In this document: positions 24,654-32,065 of the stretch, piece after piece
Layout: every line of letters begins with the position of its first letter
Position numbering within the stretch: the first letter of the stretch is position 1
Assembly: GCF_004138165.1 (NCBI RefSeq)
Contig: NZ_RYFF01000023.1
Span: 1 to 64,000, forward strand
Reading direction: 5' to 3'
Source: Candidatus Chloroploca sp. Khr17
GTDB taxonomy: Bacteria; Chloroflexota; Chloroflexia; Chloroflexales; Chloroflexaceae
Length of the DNA stretch: 64,000 nucleotides
Notes under the pieces: generated by a model
Databases searched by the model: none
What the model was told of the DNA's origin: nothing
Seen by the model: the letters and a program-made list of their open reading frames with translations, nothing else
Program-made: the position numbers and the translations under genes

Positions 24654-26279
24654 TCACCTATCAGGGCCACGTAGGAGTAACTGGGGACGTTCACGCTCAA
24701 GATAGGCGAGCTCCCACTCGCTCGTAAAGAGCAGCACCGGATCACCATTGTGATCGCGCATCTGGCGTACCGTCGAAAAGAGCCGCGTCTCAGACAACAC
24801 CTCGGGTGTGCAGGTCGGCCAACGGGCAGTGGTATATGCCAAAGGCTCAAGGGTGGTCTCGACATTGTACTCGGCGGCCATCCGCGCCTGTACCACATCA
24901 AACTGCAACTCACCGACAGCAGCGAGAATTGGCTCACGCCGCAGGCCATCAGGGTCATAGAGCAACTGCACAACCCCTTCTTCAACCAGTTGTTCAAGGC
25001 CCTTGTGGAATTGCTTGTGTTTGGCGAGGCTGCGATTCTGCAGTACCGCAAAACACTCGGGCGCAAAACGCGGGATGGCGGTGAACGTCAAGGGTGATCC
25101 GGCACAGAGCGTATCACCAATGGCAAAAACCCCAGGGTTCGTCACGCCGATCACATCGCCCGGGAAAGCCTCGCTCACCGTCTCACGCTCGCGGGCAAAC
25201 ATCCGACTCGGGCGGGTGAGCCGGATGCTCCGCCCAAGGCGCGGGTTCTGAACCTGCATATCCTTGGTGAAGCGACCCGAGCAGACCCGAATAAAGGCGG
25301 TGCGGTCGCGATGCTGGGGATCCATATTGGCCTGAATCTTGAAGACAAAGCCCGCGAAGGGTTCAGCAATTGGATCGATCAAGCCCCGGTCACTCATCCG
25401 CATCCCAGGCGGCGGGGCGAGTTCAACCAGCGTCTGCAAGAAGGCCTCGACCCCAAAGTTGTTCAGCGCACTGCCAAAGCAGACCGGCGTCACCTCACCG
25501 CGGAGGAAGGTTGCCTCATCAAACGCTGCGCCAGCCCCTTCCAGCAGCGCCACATCATCACGCAGGCGCTGGGCAGCCGCAGCGCCAATCAGGGTCTCAA
25601 GCGCCGGATCAGCGAGATCAGCCACCTGAACTGGCGCACGGTGGGCACCATGGGCGGTACGCGTAAACCGTAGCACCTGACGCTCAGACAGATTGTAGAC
25701 GCCCTGAAAATCCCCGCCCGAGCCAATGGGCCAATTGAGCGGCGTCGCACCGATGTCCAACACCCGCTCGATCTCGTCAAGCAGATCAAGCGGCTCGCGC
25801 CCTGGTTGGTCAAGCTTGTTGATAAAGGTCAGAATCGGCACCCCCCGGCGGCGACAGACTTCAAAAAGCTTGCGCGTCTGCGCTTCAATGCCCTTCGCGG
25901 CATCGAGCACCATAACGGCACTATCAACCGCCATCAGCGTACGGTAGGTATCCTCGCTGAAATCCTGGTGGCCGGGGGTATCAAGCAGATTGATCCGATA
26001 GCCGGCATAGTCAACCGCCAGCACCGTGGACGTGATCGAAATGCCACGCTCACGCTCCATCGCCATCCAGTCAGAGGTCGCATGGCGCTGGTGCTTGCGG
26101 GTTCGCACTGAACCGGCAAGATCGATGGCCCCCGCGTAGAGCAGCAACTTCTCGGTGAGCGTTGTCTTGCCTGCATCGGGATGCGAAATAATCGCAAACG
26201 TACGACGGCGGGCGGTCTCGGAAACCAACTGCTGATCGGCAAGCGTTTGCTCAGTTGGTGGGGTGATCATCATAGACAT
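24654..26279 (-). CDS. prfC: peptide chain release factor 3
   Basis: A translational GTPase that ejects RF1/RF2 from the ribosome after peptide release. The start at 26279 gives 541 residues; the longer frame (26327) lacks a ribosome site, while GGAGATA lies upstream of 26279. G1 is SHPDAGKTT (residues 32-40). RF3-specific features are RTRKHQRHATSDWMAMERERG (with G2 nearby), DTPGHQDFSEDTYRTL, and NKLDQPGREPLDLLDEIE. The C-terminal part ends LYDPDGLRREPILAAVGELQ and LLLRGPDR, which match family ends. An XRE-cupin regulator gene lies 35 bases upstream on the same strand; this spacing may mean co-transcription, though no functional link is known. Confidence 0.95.
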   Translation of the reverse strand: MSMMITPPTEQTLADQQLVSETARRRTFAIISHPDAGKTTLTEKLLLYAGAIDLAGSVRTRKHQRHATSDWMAMERERGISITSTVLAVDYAGYRINLLDTPGHQDFSEDTYRTLMAVDSAVMVLDAAKGIEAQTRKLFEVCRRRGVPILTFINKLDQPGREPLDLLDEIERVLDIGATPLNWPIGSGGDFQGVYNLSERQVLRFTRTAHGAHRAPVQVADLADPALETLIGAAAAQRLRDDVALLEGAGAAFDEATFLRGEVTPVCFGSALNNFGVEAFLQTLVELAPPPGMRMSDRGLIDPIAEPFAGFVFKIQANMDPQHRDRTAFIRVCSGRFTKDMQVQNPRLGRSIRLTRPSRMFARERETVSEAFPGDVIGVTNPGVFAIGDTLCAGSPLTFTAIPRFAPECFAVLQNRSLAKHKQFHKGLEQLVEEGVVQLLYDPDGLRREPILAAVGELQFDVVQARMAAEYNVETTLEPLAYTTARWPTCTPEVLSETRLFSTVRQMRDHNGDPVLLFTSEWELAYLERERPQLLLRGPDR

Positions 26280-26313
26280 CAGGCAGGTATCTCCTGGGAT
26301 AACGTGGACAGCA

Positions 26314-26952
26314 TCAATGCAGTTCATCGCGCCGCGTATCGCTCTGGGTTTTCAAGGCAAGCACATCCTGAACAAGATCACTCCGCCCGCTGCCACCAAC
26401 CAGAAGCACGGTGGCCGGGAGTTCGCTCTGGTTGGCCCAGGCAAACGCCATCCCAGAGGGCAGATAGGCACTATCACCAGCCGAAAGGATCTCAACTCCA
26501 TCATTAGTAACAAGCGCAAGGCTGCCGCTCAGCACCAGCGCAAACGTATCGTGGCGATGCACTTCGGGATGCTGGCTACTCATCCCCGCAGGCGCAATGA
26601 CCAACTCAACGGCGGCGAGACGCCGCTCAGGCGAAGCGTCGCTCAGCACGCTGATCGTCGTCTGGGAGCAGGCGCTCGTATGGCTCGCACGATCACCACG
26701 GCGAATTACCGTTCGCACCGCAGCATTCTGTTCAAGCGAGCTAAAGAGTTGGCCGAGGGTTACTCCGAGGGCACTGGCAATCTTCTCGAGTGACGCAAGC
26801 GAAGGCGAGGCGGCATCGGCCTCAATCTGCGAGATAAAAGAGGGCGAAAAGCCAACCTGGGCGGCCAACGTCCGCACCGAAAGCCCGCGCTGGGTACGCA
26901 ACTCGCGCAGCATTACCCCAAGGCCCTGATGAGCCCGTTCTCCTGATGCCAT
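26314..26952 (-). CDS. XRE-family transcriptional regulator with C-terminal cupin domain
   Basis: A 212-residue regulator. The helix-turn-helix occupies about residues 10-66 (RTLAAQVGFSPSFISQIEAD, SPSLASLEKIASALGVTLGQ). After a linker, a cupin beta-barrel follows from about 125 to 200: EVHRHDTFALVLSGSLALVT, with the first His pair, then GDSAYLPSGMAFAWANQ. PuuR/SutR-type regulators have this layout and sense small metabolites. It is transcribed towards prfC. The promoter is probably in the AT-rich segment 26990-27035, where TATTGTATATATG occurs. The regulated genes are unknown. Confidence 0.92.
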   Translation of the reverse strand: MASGERAHQGLGVMLRELRTQRGLSVRTLAAQVGFSPSFISQIEADAASPSLASLEKIASALGVTLGQLFSSLEQNAAVRTVIRRGDRASHTSACSQTTISVLSDASPERRLAAVELVIAPAGMSSQHPEVHRHDTFALVLSGSLALVTNDGVEILSAGDSAYLPSGMAFAWANQSELPATVLLVGGSGRSDLVQDVLALKTQSDTRRDELH

Positions 26953-27030
26953 CCAGATGCATCCCTGTTATACCGTGCGCAGCAATTGCGTCGTAACCTC
27001 AGGCCCATATTGTACACTAGTATTGTATAT

Positions 27031-27374
27031 ATGTGAAACAGGAGTGATCAAGTACGCAGGGCTGATTGCCGAGGCGAAGTTGACGGGGGTGGTGCAGACC
27101 CGCGTTGAAGTCGCAGCACCTGCCCGATGGGAACACCGCCTGGGTCGTGGCCGCCATCTGGGTGGATCTGGCCGCATGGCAAGCCATGGGTGCGCGGTTG
27201 GGCTGGCAGGTCTCTGTGACCAACACCACGCCTGCGCAGGATGACGTCGCGGCGCTGGTGACAAGCTCTCACCAGCAACCGGTGCATGAGCGCAGCTTCA
27301 GTCGGCTCAAGACGCGCAATCTGCACGCCCCAGCGGCGCTAAGCCCAAAGTCGGCGCTTTTTCAGGCCCGGTAG
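27031..27374 (+). pseudogene. degenerate IS1634-type transposase C-terminus
   Basis: No full gene remains. The frame ending at 27374 reads RLGWQVSVTNTTPAQ, then SHQQPVHERSFSRLKTRNLH, matching the 'LGW-x-V-Y-V-T-N' and 'E-R-x-F-x-R-L-K' region of IS1634/IS4-group DDE transposases. The last residues after LHAPAAL are unrelated. The part before about 27105 is in a different frame. I count it as a decayed 3' end. Confidence 0.55.
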
Positions 27375-27387
27375 CCTTCAAAACGCT

Positions 27388-27675
27388 TTGAAAACGGTGA
27401 GCAACGCGATGGTCAAGCCGCTTATTGGCCCCCCCGGGACCATCTTCACAGTGATCGGCATTGGTTTCGCGCCGGGTGAGAAAGTCGGGGTCTACGTCAC
27501 CGCACCGGATGGACAGGTCGATGGCGCACCTTTCCAGATCGGCGCGAACGGCGTTGGCTTCACAGATAAAGTCTCTTTTGAGACGGAGGCGGATATCCAG
27601 CTTGGTGTATGGGCAATGACCTTTGAGGGGGTGAGCAGCGGCCATAAGGCCATCGCCTACTTCCGCATTCAGTAG
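27388..27675 (+). pseudogene. C-terminal Ig-like domain fragment of a larger protein
   Basis: A 95-residue frame with TTG start and open reading frame upstream to about 27340. Sequence is beta-rich: PLIGPPGTIFTVIGIGFAPG then EKVGVYVTAPDGQVDGAPFQ. This resembles 'GxxGTxFTFxGxGFxPGExVxxxxTxPDG' domains repeated in secreted Chloroflexi proteins. There is no signal peptide or preceding domain, so it is probably the leftover C-terminus of a longer exported protein. It could alternatively be a small stand-alone protein. Confidence 0.45.
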
Positions 27676-27745
27676 CACGCGCTGTTCAGGGAGGGCAAGC
27701 CCTCCCTGAGAACCCCTCCCTACCGCAACTTTTCCCTGGAAGTCT

Positions 27746-27928
27746 TTAGAGGCTGCCTGAAAAGGGTGTGAAGGCGATCCGGCGCCGTGGTTGCGGCGCA
27801 TCACGATGAATGAGCAGGTAGGCCAGGAATGCCTGGAGGCGCGGCGCATGCAGGGTATGCAGCGGCGTTCCGCCTACGTACACCTGAAAGGTTCCGAGCA
27901 TCTGGATCGACATGGGCTGATGATCCAT
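27746..27928 (-). pseudogene. N-terminal fragment of a SARP/BTAD-type transcriptional activator
   Basis: From ATG 27928, preceded by CAGGAGAGCGG, the frame reads MSIQMLGTFQVYVGGTPLHT and then LHAPRLQAFLAYLLIHRD, followed by APQPRRRIAF. This is the start of the OmpR-like winged-helix domain of AfsR/SARP regulators ('LLGxFxVxxxGxPlxxLxSxRxQALLAYLLLHR'). After RRRIAF, where 'LFWPDS' is expected, the sequence becomes TPFSGSL and stops. The remaining 800 or more residues of a typical family member are gone. I infer a truncation by insertion or deletion at about 27765. Confidence 0.65.
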
Positions 27929-28218
27929 TGCCGCTCTCCTGAACCGTACATAATATGCTGCAGCCATCATCAGAATCAGAACTGCGCATATTCGGATAGC
28001 CGCTGAATGAAGCACAAGCGACTGTTACGACAGGTAGCAAAACATCAGATAGTGAACAAACACCTGCTTATCGTAGCATAAATCAAGTGAAATGACTGGA
28101 GCGAAAAGGAGTTGCTAACTTATGGTATATTGCCTTAACGGATGCCTGCTTCTACGGTGAGGCGGGTAAGCTTGGTACAATAGCAACAGCATCTTCCCTG
28201 CCCTGCTGAGGATACGCT

Positions 28219-29382
28219 ATGCGCGAGATTGACGTCATTCGTGAAACCCGTCGGTTGTTCCAGGCTCACGGGTTGCTTGGGCAACCGATCCTGGATCTCT
28301 ATACCGATGCACATCCATCATTAATAGGCGATCCTTCTTTAGAGCCATTTCAGCGCTTCACCCTCCAATTTGATGCGTTTGCCACCCATCCAGATCTGGT
28401 TGGCCGCCTCGCTGATGGCGCAACCATGTTTGCAGTTGAAGCCAAAGGCGAAATGGATTGGCTCAAAGGCCTCGCCCAGGCCGAGACCTATCGCTATGGC
28501 TTTCACGCCGTGCTCATGGCGGTCGCGGGCACCCCCTCACCAGATCTCGTCACATTTGCCCGGCAACGAGGAGTGGGCATCCTCGCGATCACAACCGGTA
28601 CGCTGCAACTCCTGGAGCCTCCGGTGCTCCACTTACCTCTGCTGAAACATGCCGAGCATATTCGGCGTCAGTTTGCCACGGGAAGTGCGCTGCGCACCCA
28701 GTTTAGCTACAATCTCCCGACCCACTACCTCGCCTGTGCCGCCTGTCTGTATGCCTGGGAACGTGAGGAGGGGGTTGCGCCGGTTGCGCTTGCGCAGCTC
28801 GAAGCGGTGGTACGCCAGCACTATCCCGTCATGCCCCGCCAGTTCAAGCCAGCTTTGCAGGGAGCCGAAAAACTGGGCCTACTCGTGATCCAGGGGCGAA
28901 CGATCAGCCTCAGTCCGCTGGGGCGTACCTGTGCCAGCTTATTGCCTCCCGCGGTGGAACTCGCCACCTTGCATCGTGCCGCGATCAAGCGGCAGCCGCT
29001 CGTTGACCTTGATCCGCGTACGGCGGCGGTCTTGCGCATCCTGTTGCTTCGCGATCCCATTGCCGGATTCTTACACGAGATCCTCACGCAGATCGGCCCG
29101 CAGCAGCCGGTACCCATGCCCGTGCTCGTGGAAACCGCCGCCCGGTTCGACAAACTCCTTACGCCGCTGGTCTTCTTCTTTCCCCGTGATGTCGCAACGT
29201 TGCTTGACGACCAAGGCTTTCTGATCTGGCGCAAGATCCAGCCCCAACACTATCGTACATCCATTTATATGCAGTACAAGCAGATCATGACCCACGCTGG
29301 CATGCTGCACTACCACGGTGTCGGGGGAACATCGTCGCAGCACTATCAGCCCGAGCGCGATCTTTGGGAGGTACGGCTCTAA
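28219..29382 (+). CDS. putative PD-(D/E)XK nuclease-like protein
   Basis: A 387-residue soluble protein of no family I can name. Near residue 52 it has FDAFATHPDLVGR, and FAVEAKGEMDWLKGLAQAET lies near 75-94. The pattern D then E-x-K, followed by a helix, fits the core of PD-(D/E)XK nucleases. AVLMAVAGTPSPDLVTFARQ then GVGILAI adds the next beta-alpha units. The C-terminal two thirds is helical with winged-helix-like stretches (LQGAEKLGLLVIQGRTISLSPLG). GAGGA precedes ATG 28219, and a TACAAT -10 box lies near 28176. It converges with, and overlaps by about 98 bases, a second gene with a nuclease-like core. Involvement in restriction or in a repair pathway is open. Confidence 0.55.
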   Translation: MREIDVIRETRRLFQAHGLLGQPILDLYTDAHPSLIGDPSLEPFQRFTLQFDAFATHPDLVGRLADGATMFAVEAKGEMDWLKGLAQAETYRYGFHAVLMAVAGTPSPDLVTFARQRGVGILAITTGTLQLLEPPVLHLPLLKHAEHIRRQFATGSALRTQFSYNLPTHYLACAACLYAWEREEGVAPVALAQLEAVVRQHYPVMPRQFKPALQGAEKLGLLVIQGRTISLSPLGRTCASLLPPAVELATLHRAAIKRQPLVDLDPRTAAVLRILLLRDPIAGFLHEILTQIGPQQPVPMPVLVETAARFDKLLTPLVFFFPRDVATLLDDQGFLIWRKIQPQHYRTSIYMQYKQIMTHAGMLHYHGVGGTSSQHYQPERDLWEVRL

Positions 29383-29947
29383 ACGGAGGTACGGATGCCA
29401 TCCGTATATTCCCCACAAAATGCAATCGCCGCTGATCCGTTGCAACAACCGGAGCAATCAGCGTGAACACCCGCTCTATCTCCCGATCTGGATAAAGATC
29501 AGGATACATCGGTATTGGATCTATTGATAAAGCATTTAATTGTTTAATCTGAGCAGCTGTAAACTGCGGAAGCAAGGTCGTCTGAAACGATTGCACACCC
29601 ATCTTCCGCATCAAAAAAATCATATTGGCGGCGAGATGAGAGCGCCCATAGGTGACATGTGGGCTGACCATAGAGATAAAGGTGTCGTGATGCAGCTGCG
29701 AATTCCGCGCATGAGCAACCAGAAACTTGGCATGGTTGGCGACGGGATCCGCACGACTGACTTCAAATTCAACCCACACCGCGTGTCGTCCATCGTTATG
29801 GCGAAAAAGCACATCAACCCGCGATGAATAGCCCATACGTCGTTCAAATGTTTCTGAAAGAAGGCGTTGTTCGGTGTGACACGTCCAGCCGATTGGACAT
29901 TGCTGCTTAAACATAGTCTGCAAATATTCAGCGAGGAAGCCCATCAT
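29285..29947 (-). CDS. putative endonuclease-like protein of unknown family
   Basis: A 220-residue protein. The segment YSSRVDVLFRHNDGRHAVWV then EFEVSRADPVANHAKFL resembles a PD-(D/E)XK core, with Asp on one strand and E-x-E on the next, followed by a helix. FERRMGYSSRVDVLF is preceded by TEQRLLSETF, and a helix-rich C-terminus follows. I use ATG 29947 rather than the GTG two codons earlier; the ribosome site is weak. The last 30 or more residues (PPFRAVPPKDRARADSAATM and on) overlap the convergent gene and look low in conservation potential. The pairing suggests an accessory module, but function is not shown. Confidence 0.45.
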   Translation of the reverse strand: MMGFLAEYLQTMFKQQCPIGWTCHTEQRLLSETFERRMGYSSRVDVLFRHNDGRHAVWVEFEVSRADPVANHAKFLVAHARNSQLHHDTFISMVSPHVTYGRSHLAANMIFLMRKMGVQSFQTTLLPQFTAAQIKQLNALSIDPIPMYPDLYPDREIERVFTLIAPVVATDQRRLHFVGNIRMASVPPFRAVPPKDRARADSAATMFPRHRGSAACQRGS

Positions 29948-30108
29948 CTGCACTTTCTAGTTGCTCGCAATGGTGCAAAGAATTGCCAGCGATCGCTGGA
30001 ACCATTTTAGCGCTTGCGTTTGCAATAGGATGTGATTAACACACTCATCCCAATCTTGTCAGGCACTTAAGCGTGGCCTAGGGATTATTGCGATCTAGCC
30101 TGCACAGA

Positions 30109-30330
30109 TCAGGCACCACCGTTAGCTTCCCAACGTTGCAAAGCATGAGCGGGAACAGTAATTACCCCTCGCGTCGTACCGTCTGCGTCAAAAAACTCCA
30201 CACTATATCCCATCTCATAACCCGGGCGGTCATGACGATCAACGACGGTACCGACAGCGCCAGCAAACATACCCTCTTCCGGTATATCAATCAACAACAA
30301 AACATCTTCATAGAGTGAAAACTTTAGCAT
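30109..30330 (-). CDS. DUF4926 family protein
   Basis: A 73-residue single-domain protein. It starts at ATG 30330, where AGAGG lies 5 bases upstream; the in-frame ATG 24 bases earlier has no such site. MLKFSLYEDVLLLIDIPEEG then GAVGTVVDRHD and GYSVEFFDADGTTRGVITV match DUF4926: a small SH3-like beta-barrel whose 'GdxGtVV' turn is conserved. Members are found near toxin and nuclease genes in many genomes. A strong terminator lies on its far side (30370-30400). Its role is unknown; the setting is accessory. Confidence 0.75.
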   Translation of the reverse strand: MLKFSLYEDVLLLIDIPEEGMFAGAVGTVVDRHDRPGYEMGYSVEFFDADGTTRGVITVPAHALQRWEANGGA

Positions 30331-30369
30331 AACGCCTCTTTCTAAAAACAACATTTTACATCATTGCAC

Positions 30370-30400
30370 AAAAAGGATCCCATAGAATGGGATCCTTTTT
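30370..30400. terminator. bidirectional intrinsic terminator
   Basis: AAAAAGGATCCCAT (30370-30383) and ATGGGATCCTTTTT (30387-30400) form a 14-bp stem with a 3-base loop and U runs on either strand. It lies upstream of the DUF4926 gene and downstream of the AAA ATPase gene, so the latter is its likely client. Confidence 0.85.
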
Positions 30401-30517
30401 GACCTTGACCTTGTCCACCGGAACAGCGCTTCCTTGCTTATTCCGGGTCTGGTGCGCTTAAACGCTCGTCACGTATGGCGTCAAGACGCTCGCTTTTCCC
30501 CAGAAGGTAGGATGGCA

Positions 30518-32065
30518 TCACCCCCGCACCAGCGTCACCACGCGCCCGCTCGTCGTGGTGGCGCTGGTCGCGCTGGTGCGTTCGGCAATGGGTGGCTGCC
30601 CTGGGCGCTGGTCGAAGACCACCAACCAGCCGGTGTCGAGGCCCAATCCGGCTAGGTAGCCATCGAGTTGGGCCAACCCTTCGGTCTGCGGGTCGGGGTT
30701 GCCTTCCCGCCAGACCTTCACCTCAATCGGCAGGACCACGTTACCAAACTCCAGGCGCAGATCGAGTCGCCCGCGCCCCACGGCGGCCTCGCGCTCGACA
30801 CGCCCGCCACCATTGGCGACCCGATCGAGGAAGGCCATCAACACGAGGTGGGGCGCGATCTCATGGTAACTGGTCGTGCCCAACAGGGGCTGCCCGTGCT
30901 GCCGCCAGAACGACAGAAAGGCCTCCAGCAACCGGGTTGGCTCAAGCTGCCCATCTGGGCCGATCCATGTCGGCACCACCGGCGGAAAGAACGAGCGCGT
31001 CGTGAAGGTCAGCGTGCGCGGAATGACCGCCGCATAGATCGGGTTGGCCAGCACCAGACCCTGATGTGCATCGAGGCGTACCAGGCCAAGATCCAACACG
31101 AACTGAATATCATCATTCGGCATGTTGCTGGGCAACAGCCCCGCCAACAGCGGCTCGATCACCGCACGCACCCGCGGTTCGCGCAAGCGCTCGGCCAGAC
31201 TATCGAGGTGGGTATCCTGCCGTTCGATCAGCACATCCCTCGCGGCGCTGATCAACTCCGGCGTAATTGGCGTTGCCGGGTCGGGCGCGAGTTCTTCGAC
31301 CGCGACTTTGGCCAGCGCATTGACCAGCCACGGTTGGCCCTGGGTCAGCGTGAAGGCCAACGCGCTCGCCTCGGGGGCAAAGAGTTGGCCGGTGTCGGTG
31401 GTGTGCTGCGCGTAGAGGGCCGCAACATCATCCGCATTGAAGTTGTCCAGCGTCAGCGAACGCGTCTTGATGTTGAAAGGGCTGGCCGTGCCGAGGCGGG
31501 TAGTTCCGCCAGCGGCAACCTTATAATCACGCACATCGCGCATGCCGATCAGGGCCAGGGCATGGGGAAAGCCGTCGGGGCGATCCGGATAACCCGTCCG
31601 CAACTGGCGCAAGACCGCGATCAGCGCCGCGTCCTGCAAGGCGTCAATCTCATCAATCAGGATCACCAGCGGGCGGGGCGAGGCTTGAGCCCAAGCGCGC
31701 AGCGCGGCGCGGATCGCTGTCCCAGACTCAGCGGTGGGCCAAGGTGGCGGTTGCAGTTCCGGCGGCAAGCGTAGCAGCGCATCCTCGCGCCACGAATCCA
31801 AGATCGCCGCCTCGGCCTGTTCTGGCGTCGCCGAAAATGGTGCCCCCACCTCGACCGAGAGCATGATCGCCGTCCAGTCTCCGCTCGCCGTCAGCGCCTG
31901 GGCCAACGCCAACATCGCGGTGGTCTTACCGGTCTGGCGCGGGGCGTGCAGCACAAAGTAAGACTGCTGCACAATCAGGCGCTCAAGCTCAGGCAGCCGC
32001 GCCAACGGCGGGAGCATATAGTGAATAGTGGGGCGGCAAGGGCCAGCCACGTTAAACCAGCGCAT
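30518..32065 (-). CDS. AAA-type ATPase with C-terminal PD-(D/E)XK-like domain
   Basis: A 515-residue protein. I start at ATG 32065, where AAGGA precedes; longer forms read into noncoding DNA. Walker A is LHAPRQTGKTTAMLALAQAL (about residues 37-56) and Walker B is PLVILIDEIDALQDAALI. A Sensor-like region and a winged-helix part follow. The C-terminal domain has GRGRLDLRLEFGNVVLPIEV followed by KVWREG, the D...E-x-K core of PD-(D/E)XK nucleases, as in PDDEXK_9 proteins. Related ATPase-nuclease fusions are widespread and poorly studied, and some are linked to defence or mobile islands. The start lies only about 100 bases from the truncated metalloprotease gene on the other strand. Confidence 0.8.
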   Translation of the reverse strand: MRWFNVAGPCRPTIHYMLPPLARLPELERLIVQQSYFVLHAPRQTGKTTAMLALAQALTASGDWTAIMLSVEVGAPFSATPEQAEAAILDSWREDALLRLPPELQPPPWPTAESGTAIRAALRAWAQASPRPLVILIDEIDALQDAALIAVLRQLRTGYPDRPDGFPHALALIGMRDVRDYKVAAGGTTRLGTASPFNIKTRSLTLDNFNADDVAALYAQHTTDTGQLFAPEASALAFTLTQGQPWLVNALAKVAVEELAPDPATPITPELISAARDVLIERQDTHLDSLAERLREPRVRAVIEPLLAGLLPSNMPNDDIQFVLDLGLVRLDAHQGLVLANPIYAAVIPRTLTFTTRSFFPPVVPTWIGPDGQLEPTRLLEAFLSFWRQHGQPLLGTTSYHEIAPHLVLMAFLDRVANGGGRVEREAAVGRGRLDLRLEFGNVVLPIEVKVWREGNPDPQTEGLAQLDGYLAGLGLDTGWLVVFDQRPGQPPIAERTSATSATTTSGRVVTLVRG

